Source: Pseudomonadota bacterium
GTDB taxonomy: Bacteria > Pseudomonadota > Alphaproteobacteria > Acetobacterales > Acetobacteraceae
Direction: 5' to 3'
Assembly: GCA_021805485.1 (NCBI GenBank)
Contig: JAJZFF010000227.1
Location: forward strand, 1-11,982
DNA: 11,982 bases
Each line of letters begins with the position of its first letter. Position 1 is the first letter of the stretch. The notes under the pieces were generated by a model. It was not told the DNA's origin. It did not search any database and worked only from the letters and a program-made list of their open reading frames with translations. Below are positions 1 to 6,588 of this stretch, piece after piece. The position numbers were made by a program, and so were the translations under genes.

Positions 1-165
1 GCGCTGCGCACCGACCAGAACTCGACCGTCGCCGCGCTGCGTTCGCCGGAGAACTCGACCACCGCCGCGTTGCGCACGGATCAGAACTCGACCGTCGCCG
101 CGCTGCGTTCGCCGGAGAACTCGACCGTGGCCGCGCTGCGCACGGATGAGAATTCCACGACGACG
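1..165 (+). repeat. 33-bp tandem repeat, five units, alternating A/B types
   Basis: Units lie at 1-33, 34-66, 67-99, 100-132 and 133-165 and keep the reading frame. Units 2 and 4 are nearly identical (differing only in the tenth codon), and units 1 and 3 resemble each other more than their neighbours. The higher-order repeat is therefore 66 bp, which suggests duplication of an A-B pair. The fifth unit starts like A and then diverges in its last third. The array probably continues upstream of the window. Confidence 0.9.
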
Positions 166-222
166 AAGGGCGACGGTGCGGAGCTGCGTCTCGCCACGGC
201 GCTGGAGCCCTGCCGGGAATAG
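1..222 (+). CDS. 3' end of a repeat-containing protein (5' end outside window)
   Basis: Frame 1 is open from the window edge to TAG at 220-222 and gives 73 residues. The first 55 are five tandem 11-residue units of the pattern A-L-R-x-x-x-N-S-T-x-x, in which a TDQ/TDE type alternates with an SPE type. A non-repetitive tail of 18 residues follows, with a lone Cys three residues from the end. Every unit carries N-S-T, and the only regular hydrophobic cluster is the V/T-A-A-L around each unit boundary. An 11-residue period would suit a right-handed (hendecad) coiled coil, but the hydrophobic pattern is sparse, so an extended low-complexity tail is equally possible. A strong terminator 24 bases downstream supports this being a real gene end. 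I do not recognise the family. The minus strand is also open here because the repeat lacks stops in several frames; the terminator orientation favours the plus strand. Confidence 0.6.
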   Translation, partial: ALRTDQNSTVAALRSPENSTTAALRTDQNSTVAALRSPENSTVAALRTDENSTTTKGDGAELRLATALEPCRE

Positions 223-245
223 GCGTTCGTCCGCTTCAGCCGACC

Positions 246-285
246 GGCCCGGCGCGGGGATGACCCCTCGCGCCGGGCCTTTCTT
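246..285 (+). terminator. intrinsic terminator after the repeat gene
   Basis: A perfect 11-bp stem (GGCCCGGCGCG at 246-256 with CGCGCCGGGCC at 269-279) can extend inward by about three G-C/G-T pairs. It is followed directly by TTTCTT at 280-285. Placement 24 bases after the TAG of the upstream gene and about 50 bases before aspA makes it the end of the upstream transcript. It implies that aspA has its own promoter, overlapping or following this element. Confidence 0.9.
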
Positions 286-334
286 CGTACCGCCCGCCAT
301 ACCCCTCGATCCGACCCTGCGGAGCGCACGCGCC

Positions 335-1738
335 ATGGATCCGGTTGCCGGATTCCGAATCGAGCACGACAGCCTGGGCGAGGTCGCCGTGCCCGCGCAG
401 GCCTATTTCGGCGCGCAGACCCAACGCGCGGTGACGAATTTTCCCATCTCAGGCGTGCCGATCGCGCACCACGCGGCGCTGATCCGCGCGCTCGCCATGG
501 TCAAGCAGGCCGCGGCCCGGACCAATGCGAAGCTCGGCAAGCTCACCGCCGCCAAGGCCAACGCCATCGACGCCGCCGCGCAGGATGTGATCCTTGGCAA
601 GCTGCATGGCGAGTTCCCGGTCGACGTCATCCAGGGGGGCGCAGGCACCTCCACCAACATGAACATGAACGAGGTGCTCGCCAACCGCGGCCTTGAGTGG
701 CTCGGGCAGGCGCGCGGCACCTATGCCGCCCTGCATCCCAACGACGACGTCAATCTCTCGCAATCGACCAACGACGTCTACCCGACGGCGGTTCGGCTTT
801 CGATCCTGCTCGCGCGCGAATCGCTCGGCAGCGCGCTGGAGCGGCTGGCGGTGGCGTTCGAGAGACAGGCCGCCGCAACGGCGTCGATCATCAAACTCGG
901 CCGCACCCAGTTACAGGATGCGGTCCCGATGACGCTCGGCCAGGAACTCGGTGCCTACGCCGTCACCATCCGGGAGGATGAGCAGCGGCTGCAGGAAGCC
1001 GCGCGGCTGCTGCACGAGGTCAATCTCGGCGGCACCGCGATCGGCACCGGACTCAACGCGGACGACGAATTCGGCCCGCTCGCCATCGCCGAGCTCGGCC
1101 GCATTTCCGGCTTCCCGCTGATCCAATCGTCCAATCTCGTCGAAGCGAGCTGGGACATGGGCGCGTTCGTCATGGTCTCTGCGGTGCTGAAGCGCATCGC
1201 CGTGAAATTGTCCAAGATCGCCAACGATCTCCGGCTGCTGGCCTCAGGGCCGCGCGGCGGGATCGGCGAGATCGTCCTGCCGGCGGTGCAGCCAGGGTCG
1301 TCGATCATGCCCGGCAAGGTCAATCCGGTGATCCCGGAGGTTCTGAACCAGGTGTGCTTCCAGGTGGTGGGCAACGACCTCGCCGTGACCCTCGCCGCCG
1401 AGGGCGGGCAGTTGCAGCTCAACGCCTTCGAGCCGCTGATCGCGCACAACATCCTCACCTCGCTGGCGCTGCTCACCAACGCGGTGGGGACGTTCACCGA
1501 GCGCTGTGTCTCCGGCATCGAGCCGCGGCCCGAGATCTGCGCGCGCCATGTCGAGGCGAGCATTGGCGCGGTGACGGCGCTCGTGCCGATCGTCGGCTAT
1601 GAGCGCGCCGCGGCGCTGGCTCAGGAGGCGCTGGCGAGCGGGCGGACGGTGCGCGACCTCGCGCGCGCGCAGCTTGGCATGAGCGACGCGATGGTCGACG
1701 CGCTGATCAATCCGGCGCGAATGGCCCGGGAGCCATAG
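335..1738 (+). CDS. aspA: aspartate ammonia-lyase (aspartase)
   Basis: The 467-residue cytoplasmic enzyme reversibly deaminates L-aspartate to fumarate and ammonia, feeding aspartate carbon into the TCA cycle. It belongs to the fumarase/aspartase superfamily (homotetramer; active sites built from three subunits). Visible blocks are GGAGTSTNMNMNEV (101-114), HPNDDVNLSQSTND (134-147), GRTQLQDAVPMTLGQE (189-204), AIGTGLN (235-241) and the catalytic-serine loop GSSIMPGKVNP (321-331). The QLQDAVPMTLGQE wording, the N-terminal IEHDSLGEVAVPAQAYFG and the NPVIPEVLNQV stretch after the loop match aspartase; class II fumarase has HLQDATPLTLGQE instead. The ATG at 335 is chosen because GGAG sits at 321-324 and the N-terminus then aligns with known aspartases. 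The frame is open further upstream, but that extension runs through the terminator and is not coding. A residual possibility is a fumarase-like lyase with mixed activity. Confidence 0.92.
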   Translation: MDPVAGFRIEHDSLGEVAVPAQAYFGAQTQRAVTNFPISGVPIAHHAALIRALAMVKQAAARTNAKLGKLTAAKANAIDAAAQDVILGKLHGEFPVDVIQGGAGTSTNMNMNEVLANRGLEWLGQARGTYAALHPNDDVNLSQSTNDVYPTAVRLSILLARESLGSALERLAVAFERQAAATASIIKLGRTQLQDAVPMTLGQELGAYAVTIREDEQRLQEAARLLHEVNLGGTAIGTGLNADDEFGPLAIAELGRISGFPLIQSSNLVEASWDMGAFVMVSAVLKRIAVKLSKIANDLRLLASGPRGGIGEIVLPAVQPGSSIMPGKVNPVIPEVLNQVCFQVVGNDLAVTLAAEGGQLQLNAFEPLIAHNILTSLALLTNAVGTFTERCVSGIEPRPEICARHVEASIGAVTALVPIVGYERAAALAQEALASGRTVRDLARAQLGMSDAMVDALINPARMAREP

Positions 1739-1812
1739 GCGCGCGCGCGCCGCTTCGCGACGGCCGTGCGCAATCGCGTCGGCCGGACATGGGCACGCAG
1801 ACGGGACGCGCC

Positions 1813-1845
1813 GCCCGGGGAGAGCAACCGCCGCTCTGCCCGGGC
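1813..1845. other. hairpin in the aspA / Rap1a-like convergent gap
   Basis: The 191-base gap between the convergent stop codons (1739-1929) holds no supportable gene. It contains a long imperfect hairpin: GCCCGGG-G-AGAGC at 1813-1825 pairs with GCTCT-G-CCCGGGC at 1833-1845, with one G-G mismatch and a 7-base loop. A second, smaller one is AGAGC(7 nt)GCTCT at 1861-1877, and GAGCC/GGCTC at 1917-1931 overlaps the Rap1a-like stop codon. None is followed by a T-tract on either strand. They may halt both convergent transcripts or protect 3' ends, but are not classic intrinsic terminators. Confidence 0.45.
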
Positions 1846-1929
1846 CGGAATGGCTCGCTCAGAGCGGCGGCGGCTCTGGTGCCGCGGCGGCGCTTTGCTC
1901 CGCTCAGATTCGATCGGAGCCCGGTCGGC

Positions 1930-2451
1930 TCATTGCATCGGGCCGGGCGGCGTCCACTGGAAGGTCTTGCGGTGGCAGGGATAGGCACTGATGAAGTAGC
2001 GCAGCACGGCGCTCGCGGCCGGCTCGTCCATATACTGCGGAGCCGCCTGCGCCCAGGCGATCAGGCCCGCGATCGACTGCCGGCGGGTCGGCGCCGGGTC
2101 CGGCAGGCACACTTTCCGCTTGCCATGGCGCGCGCCCATCGTGTCGAGCAGGTGGAAATCCAGCACCGCGCTCTGGTAGCCGGCACAGATGCTGGTCGCC
2201 GAGATGTACAGCGGATTATCGGTACGCGTCGTGCAGGCGTTGTACAGATCCCGCAGAGTGTGGATTTCCAGCGCGGCGCTGCCGGACGTCGGCATCGGTG
2301 CCGAGGCGACGGGCGCCACGGACTGGGCCGGCGAGCCCGCGGGGGCACTGGTCTGGTTGTTGGCGGCAAGGGTGGTCGGGCGGGCGTTGTCCGCCAGCGC
2401 GGGCAGCGTGGCGGCCAGGAGCCCCACGCATCCGAGAAGGGCAAGGCGCAT
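1930..2451 (-). CDS. secreted Rap1a/Tai-like four-cysteine protein
   Basis: The 173-residue precursor has a signal peptide (residues 1-20, AxA site LPALA|DN), then a Pro/Ala/Ser/Thr-rich linker (about 22-58), then a compact domain. Its landmarks are LYNACTT (Cys73), CAGY (Cys89), VCLP (Cys115), a helix with LIAWAQAAP, and PAASAVLRYFISAYPC (Cys159). This order matches the Rap1a immunity-like fold, known from periplasmic proteins that neutralise T6SS peptidoglycan amidases and also widespread as stand-alone secreted proteins. The four cysteines could form two disulfides in the periplasm. The start at 2451 is preferred because GGAG (2459-2462, minus strand) lies 7 bases upstream; the in-frame ATG at 2457 is only one base from it. 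The LLGC at residues 5-8 lies too near the N-terminus for a lipobox. No effector or T6SS gene is nearby, so an immunity role is unproven. Confidence 0.72.
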   Translation of the reverse strand: MRLALLGCVGLLAATLPALADNARPTTLAANNQTSAPAGSPAQSVAPVASAPMPTSGSAALEIHTLRDLYNACTTRTDNPLYISATSICAGYQSAVLDFHLLDTMGARHGKRKVCLPDPAPTRRQSIAGLIAWAQAAPQYMDEPAASAVLRYFISAYPCHRKTFQWTPPGPMQ

Positions 2452-2512
2452 CGACATTCTCCAATCAACTAATGCGAAGCAGGGTGGGACCTTGTCGCCC
2501 CTGTCCGGGTTA

Positions 2513-2556
2513 GGCCAGGTGGCTGGCCGATCACCCGATCACCCGATCGCCCAGCC
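2513..2556 (-). repeat. triple 8-bp direct repeat and hairpins in the Rap1a-like leader
   Basis: CGATCACC occurs at 2528-2535 and 2536-2543 and as CGATCGCC at 2544-2551, three abutting copies. They are framed by an inverted repeat GGCTGG (2521-2526) / CCAGCC (2551-2556). Just beside them is a perfect hairpin GGCCAG-GTGG-CTGGCC at 2513-2528. All of this would lie in the untranslated leader if transcription starts near the Pho-box-like site upstream. Iterated short sites can bind a regulator; slippage during replication is the plain alternative. Confidence 0.6.
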
Positions 2557-2616
2557 ATTTTCCGGTTGACTAACATTCTTCCGCCGTTGCGATCGCGAAG
2601 GTTGCGTGTCATTTTC

Positions 2617-2634
2617 ATGACAATCTGATGACAG
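2617..2634 (-). promoter_or_regulatory. Pho-box-like direct repeat upstream of the Rap1a-like gene
   Basis: On the minus strand this reads CTGTCAT-CAGA-TTGTCAT: two 7-mers with a 4-base spacer, so an 11-base period. That is the architecture of the PhoB operator (consensus halves CTGTCAT/CTGTCAC). The next 11-base step (2606-2612) is ATGACAC, which makes TGTCAT-TTTC-ATGACA (plus strand) a perfect inverted repeat as well. It lies about 165 bases before the Rap1a-like start and just after the porin stop codon. No convincing -10 box is visible about 10 bases further on, so activity is inferred from the operator alone. Confidence 0.55.
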
Positions 2635-2657
2635 ACTTGGCGCTCGCAGCCGCGCCC

Positions 2658-4433
2658 TTATTGGAACGGGTAGTAGCGCATGCTGAACATCCAGATCTGC
2701 TCGTTGACTTTCGGTGCTCCGCCAACGCCGGCGAAGGTCGCTCTGCGGATGTACTGGTATTGCGGGCCGGCCAGGAAGACACCGACATTCTTGCCTTCCA
2801 GGAAGCGCCACCAGAACCCGACAGATCCTTCCGTCACGCCGGACGTATTGGCGGTGCAGACCGGGTTGCTCTGGATGTCGCAGCCGGCGTTGGAATAGAG
2901 CGCGCTGCCATAGCCATAGCCTTTGCCGGCGTTGGTGAAGGCGGTGGCGCGCTCCTGCTCGGTGCCGAAGTACAAGTAGGCATCCACGGCGTCGCTCGGG
3001 TGCGCGATGGCGCCGATCAGCAACTGCGCGCCGGGGATCGGGGCCGGCGAGCCGTCCCGCCCGACGGTGGCATCGGGCAGACCGGCCGTGGTGTAGCGAC
3101 CGATGCCGTAACCGGCGAGGAAGGTCGAGTAGACGTCGAGCCACTGATCAAAGAAGGAGTAGAGCACGCCGCCACCGACGCCACCGGCGGGGGTGATGTG
3201 GTTGTTGCCGCCGGTGCCGATGGTGGTGCGGTCACGCAGCCAGCGGCCGAGCCCGTACAGCTCATAATGTCCGAAGCCCGGATCGTAGGTCGTCTTGAGG
3301 ATCACGTCGGGCGCGGCGTCGAAGGAGTAGTTCGTGCCGGAGAAGTAGAGCGGGCCACCGGGGAACTGGTAATAGGTCGTTCCGGGCACGCCGGTCCCGT
3401 TCGGGCCGACATACCAGTTCGACGCCGGGTTCTCGAGCGACAGGCCGACATTCCAGCGGTTGTCGTCAAAACTCTTCACCAGGCGGTATTCCATGTTCCG
3501 CGTCCAGGTGAAGCCGACGATGTACTGCGCTTCCGGGTCGATCGGGATCAGTTCCTGGCGCGGCACCATGCCGGTCTTGAACATCGTCGCCAGCGACCAT
3601 CCCTCGCCCACCAGCGCGTGCAGGCCGAGATCGGAATCGTCGATCTGCGCATAGTAGAGCCGCCAGCGCGGATTGTAGGAGCTGCTCTCGATCGAGTTGG
3701 CGGTCGGCGCGGCGGACAGGAAGTCGCCCTCGAGATAGGCCGCGACCGAGATCGAGTTGGAGATGTTGCCCTGCGCCAGCGCCGCCCAGCGACTCTGGCG
3801 GGCATCCATGCGGAATTCGCCGATATAGTAGTTCGGGTTGTTCGCCATCGGGACGGCGGTGTTGAAGTTCGAGCCGACGCCGGCGGTCTCGTTGTGGTTG
3901 CGGTAGATCGACGCCGCCTCGACGTAGCCGCCGAGGGTGACGGTGAGGCCGCCGATGCGCAGTGAGTAGCCGGGCGCGAGCTGCGTGAGGATGGCCGGGC
4001 TCGCCGAATAGAGCGAGTCGGAACCCGGCGGCGGCGGCACGGTGGTGATCGGATACTCGTCCGAAAACGCCGCCGGCGGCGTCGGATTGACAGAGGTGCC
4101 GACCGCGGGCGGCGGCGCGATGGTGGGCGGAAGCTGCTGCGGCACCAGCGTGGGCGGCGATGCCTGGGCGAGGTTCGGCGCCGCGTACGGCGCAACCGGC
4201 GCCGCGGTGGCCGCGGCCCGTGCCTTCTGAGCCTCGGCGGCCTTTGCCTTCGCCTGATCCGCGAGCTGCTGCTTGAGCCGCTTCAGCTCCTTCTGCAGAT
4301 CTTTGATCTCGCTCTCGATCGAATTCAGATTGTCGCCGGCATTCTGGGCCAGCGCGGGCGAAACGGAGAATGTGCCAGCGGCGAGGATGGTCGCCGCCAG
4401 AAGCGAAGTTCGTACGAAGTGCACTCGGGTCAT
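2658..4433 (-). CDS. outer-membrane porin with N-terminal coiled coil (OprP/DcaP-like)
   Basis: The 591-residue precursor starts with a signal peptide (residues 1-29, SPALA|QN). A Lys/Glu/Gln-rich coiled coil (about 35-75) follows, probably trimerising in the periplasm, then a long Pro-rich linker (about 79-140). From about 155 to the end it is a beta-barrel with alternating aromatic/hydrophobic strands, including FRMDARQSRWAAL at 207-219, and a final aromatic strand ending YYPFQ. This plan resembles trimeric substrate-specific porins of the OprP/OprO and DcaP type. Cys518 and Cys526 bracket a short loop and could be disulfide-linked. The last residue is Gln after Phe, so the usual terminal Phe signal is shifted by one. 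ATG at 4433 is chosen; the frame extends three codons to a GTG at 4442 without a ribosome site. A Pho-box-like element lies 104 bases upstream. The substrate is unknown; phosphate or another anion is suggested only by that site. Confidence 0.8.
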   Translation of the reverse strand: MTRVHFVRTSLLAATILAAGTFSVSPALAQNAGDNLNSIESEIKDLQKELKRLKQQLADQAKAKAAEAQKARAAATAAPVAPYAAPNLAQASPPTLVPQQLPPTIAPPPAVGTSVNPTPPAAFSDEYPITTVPPPPGSDSLYSASPAILTQLAPGYSLRIGGLTVTLGGYVEAASIYRNHNETAGVGSNFNTAVPMANNPNYYIGEFRMDARQSRWAALAQGNISNSISVAAYLEGDFLSAAPTANSIESSSYNPRWRLYYAQIDDSDLGLHALVGEGWSLATMFKTGMVPRQELIPIDPEAQYIVGFTWTRNMEYRLVKSFDDNRWNVGLSLENPASNWYVGPNGTGVPGTTYYQFPGGPLYFSGTNYSFDAAPDVILKTTYDPGFGHYELYGLGRWLRDRTTIGTGGNNHITPAGGVGGGVLYSFFDQWLDVYSTFLAGYGIGRYTTAGLPDATVGRDGSPAPIPGAQLLIGAIAHPSDAVDAYLYFGTEQERATAFTNAGKGYGYGSALYSNAGCDIQSNPVCTANTSGVTEGSVGFWWRFLEGKNVGVFLAGPQYQYIRRATFAGVGGAPKVNEQIWMFSMRYYPFQ

Positions 4434-4536
4434 GGCATCCACATCGCAGGAGTGACGCCGGCCAGCCGCCGGACGAAAGCGGGCGGACCCTAAGGCGCGG
4501 CACTCGCGATGTCGTGATGGAAATGGCGGAAATTTA

Positions 4537-4554
4537 ATGAAACTTCCGTGACAG
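4537..4554 (-). promoter_or_regulatory. Pho-box-like direct repeat upstream of the porin
   Basis: The minus strand reads CTGTCAC-GGAA-GTTTCAT: two 7-mers 11 bases apart with an AT-rich next spacer (TAAA), fitting the PhoB operator layout. It sits in the 141-base gap between the holC stop and the porin start, where a porin promoter is expected. The first half is a full match to the known consensus half; the second has a T at its third base. No clear -10 hexamer can be assigned. It is the second such site within 2 kb, which strengthens both calls. Confidence 0.5.
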
Positions 4555-4574
4555 CAATCCGTCGCCGGGCAGGC

Positions 4575-5021
4575 TCAGGCCTTCCGCTCCCAGCCATTCG
4601 GCCCTTGCTGCCAGTAGGCGAGCGTGTGCCCCGCCGCCTTCGCCGCCGTCCAGCGCCCGCGCGCGGCCGCCACGGCGGCCTCGTCCTGGCCGTCGAACAG
4701 GTCGAAGACGCGCGCGAACGCATCGAGCCGCTGGCTCGCCACGTTGTCGATCAAGAACAGGTAGCGCGCCCCGTTCGGCGCCACGTCCACGGTATCGAGC
4801 CAGATCGGCTGCAACTCGGGCGCCCCGCTCGCCGCGGTGCCGTGCGGCAGCCAGTCAGGATCCTCACCGAGCCAGAGTGCGGCATCCAACGCCGCGACCC
4901 GCTCGGCGCTACCGCAGACCACGAGCGCCCGCTCCCCGGCCGCGAGCGTCCGCGCGAGCAGCTTCGGCAACGCCATGTCCGGCCCGGTGCGGGTGAGGTG
5001 GTAGAAACCCACCTCGGCCAT
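4575..5021 (-). CDS. holC: DNA polymerase III chi subunit
   Basis: The 148-residue cytoplasmic protein should join the DNA polymerase III clamp-loader assembly, where chi binds the single-stranded DNA-binding protein SSB and, with psi, helps polymerase hand-off on the lagging strand. Family landmarks are FYHLT (6-10), ALPKLLART (17-25), LDAALW (45-50), WLPHG (57-61), QPIWL (71-75), DLFDGQDE (107-114), AARGRW (119-124) and AYWQQ (135-139). The length is normal for the family. It starts 3 bases after pepA stops, so the two are co-transcribed, the classical pepA-holC arrangement in proteobacteria. The reading is unambiguous; the annotated psi partner (holD) is often absent or unrecognised outside gammaproteobacteria. 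Confidence 0.93.
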   Translation of the reverse strand: MAEVGFYHLTRTGPDMALPKLLARTLAAGERALVVCGSAERVAALDAALWLGEDPDWLPHGTAASGAPELQPIWLDTVDVAPNGARYLFLIDNVASQRLDAFARVFDLFDGQDEAAVAAARGRWTAAKAAGHTLAYWQQGPNGWERKA

Positions 5022-5024
5022 CGC

Positions 5025-6482
5025 TCAGCTCTCGAAATGGGCGGCGACGAAGCGGTCCAGCAGCCGCACGCCATAGCCGGTCGCGCCCTTCGGCACGCTT
5101 GGCGCGTCCTTGCTCGCCCAGGCCATGCCGGCGATATCCAGATGGGCCCAGGGACGGTCCTTGACGAAGCGCTGCAGGAATTGCGCCGCCGTAATCGCCC
5201 CGCCCGGCCGGCCGCCGACGTTCTTCATGTCCGCGATGTCGGAGCGGAGCTGCCGGTCATAGGCATCGCCGAGCGGCATCCGCCAGAGTTTCTCGCCCAC
5301 CGCCGCGCCCGCGGCGCCGAGCCGTTCGGCGAGTTCGTCATCATTGCTGAACAGCCCGCCATGCTCGTGGCCGAGCCCGATGATGATCGCCCCGGTCAGC
5401 GTCGCCAGGTCCACCATCAGCCGCGGATCGAACCTCTCCTGGCAGTGCCACATCAGGTCGGCCAGCACGAGCCGGCCCTCGGCGTCGGTGTTGATCACCT
5501 CGACGGTCTGACCCGACAGCGTCTTCACCACATCGCCCGGCCGCTGCGCGCTGGCCGAGGGCATGTTCTCGACCAGCCCGACCATCCCGACCACCTCGGC
5601 CCGCGCGCGCCGCCTGGCCAGCGCCGCCATCAGCCCGACCACGGCGCCGGCGCCGGCCATGTCCCATTTCATGTCCTCCATGCCGGCGGCGGGCTTGATG
5701 CTGATGCCGCCGGTATCGAAGGTGACGCCCTTGCCGATGAAGGCGAGCGGCTGCCCGCCGCCGCCACCCGACCAGCGCATGGTGACGACGCGCGGCGGAT
5801 TGGCGCTGCCCTGGGCCACGCCGAGCAGCGCCCCGAACCCGCGCCTCGCCAGTTCCTCCGGCCCCATCACCTCGACCTCGACGCCCAGCGCGCGCAGCGT
5901 CTCGCACCGCTCGGCCATCGCCGCCGGGGTCAGGACATTGGCCGGCTCACTGACCAGATCCCGGGTCAGGAAGGCGCCTTCCATCACCGCTCCGAGCGGG
6001 GCGAACGCCGCCTCGGCCTCGGCGCGATCCTCCGCCAGGACGGCGAGCCGGACGAGACGCGGCTTGTCCTCGGGCTTTTCGCGGGTGCGGTAGCGGTCGA
6101 ACCGGTAGCTGCGCGAGAGCGCGCCCTGCGCGGCGGCGGCGAGCAGCGCGGGCGCGAGTGCGGGCGCGGCCAGCGCCGCCTCGCTCTCACGCGCCAGCGC
6201 GGTGATCGCCACCCCGCCCGCCGCCTCGGCCGCCAGCGCGGTCGGCGCACTGCCGAGCCCGACCACGACCACGCGCGAAAGCCCGGCGCCGGGCGCGAGG
6301 ATGGTGCAGATCTGGTTCTTCGTCCCCTTGAACTCGGCCGCCGCCAGCGCCCGGCCAACGGCCCCGCCGGTCGCCTCGTCCACCGACTGGAACAGGCCCG
6401 AAGGCCGTTCGCCCTCACCCACCAGCAGCGCCAGCGCACCCGATCGCGGCAAATGGGCCTCGGCGAACACGATCTCCAACAT
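5025..6482 (-). CDS. pepA: leucyl aminopeptidase, M17 family
   Basis: The 485-residue cytoplasmic, probably hexameric two-metal aminopeptidase releases N-terminal residues (Leu-preferring) from peptides. An N-terminal macro-like domain (about 1-160) precedes the catalytic domain. All key residues are present with the spacing of E. coli PepA shifted by 19: metal ligands Lys251, Asp256, Asp274, Asp333 and Glu335, and catalytic Lys263 and Arg337. They lie in the blocks GKGVTFDTGG (250-259) and NTDAEGRL (331-338). Length is normal. The ATG at 6482 has a G-rich ribosome site about 5-12 bases upstream, and holC follows 3 bases after the stop. In many proteobacteria pepA is divergent from lptF/lptG; here the upstream neighbour is instead the AT-rich unknown gene. 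Some family members (PepA/CarP) also bind DNA as regulators or recombination factors; that cannot be judged here. Confidence 0.96.
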   Translation of the reverse strand: MLEIVFAEAHLPRSGALALLVGEGERPSGLFQSVDEATGGAVGRALAAAEFKGTKNQICTILAPGAGLSRVVVVGLGSAPTALAAEAAGGVAITALARESEAALAAPALAPALLAAAAQGALSRSYRFDRYRTREKPEDKPRLVRLAVLAEDRAEAEAAFAPLGAVMEGAFLTRDLVSEPANVLTPAAMAERCETLRALGVEVEVMGPEELARRGFGALLGVAQGSANPPRVVTMRWSGGGGGQPLAFIGKGVTFDTGGISIKPAAGMEDMKWDMAGAGAVVGLMAALARRRARAEVVGMVGLVENMPSASAQRPGDVVKTLSGQTVEVINTDAEGRLVLADLMWHCQERFDPRLMVDLATLTGAIIIGLGHEHGGLFSNDDELAERLGAAGAAVGEKLWRMPLGDAYDRQLRSDIADMKNVGGRPGGAITAAQFLQRFVKDRPWAHLDIAGMAWASKDAPSVPKGATGYGVRLLDRFVAAHFES

Positions 6483-6559
6483 CGGAACCTACCCCCCCTG
6501 GATCTGAGCGGCGATCCTACCAGCCCTTCCCCGCTTGGCCAGACCCTGGGGGCTCCGGA

Positions 6560-6579
6560 CCCACGCGCTCGGGCGTGGG
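6560..6579 (-). terminator. hairpin after the AT-rich unknown gene
   Basis: CCCACGC (6560-6566) and GCGTGGG (6573-6579) form a perfect 7-bp stem with a 6-base loop, about 10 bases beyond the stop of the minus-strand unknown gene and 78 bases before pepA starts. No T-tract follows on the minus strand, so it is at best a weak or factor-assisted terminator. The rest of this gap (6483-6588) must hold the pepA promoter, but I cannot assign -35/-10 boxes. Confidence 0.4.
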
Positions 6580-6588
6580 CGGCGAGGC

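Noticed and set aside
1..165. CRISPR array
   Set aside because: The units are contiguous 33-bp repeats with no spacers and they maintain a reading frame.
146..334. In-frame 63-codon N-terminal extension of aspA
   Set aside because: It would read through the intrinsic terminator and the end of the upstream gene. The ATG at 335 has a ribosome site and matches the family N-terminus.
335..1738. Class II fumarase (fumC) as the identity of this lyase
   Set aside because: GRTQLQDAVPMTLGQE and NPVIPEVLNQV are the aspartase versions of these blocks.
2566..2595. Plus-strand TTGACT as a -35 box for an antisense transcript into the porin 3' end
   Set aside because: No acceptable -10 hexamer occurs at 16-18 bases, so a single hexamer match is not enough.
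2628..3965. Plus-strand 445-codon open frame opposite the porin
   Set aside because: It is an antisense shadow; the minus-strand reading has a signal peptide, coiled coil and barrel strands.
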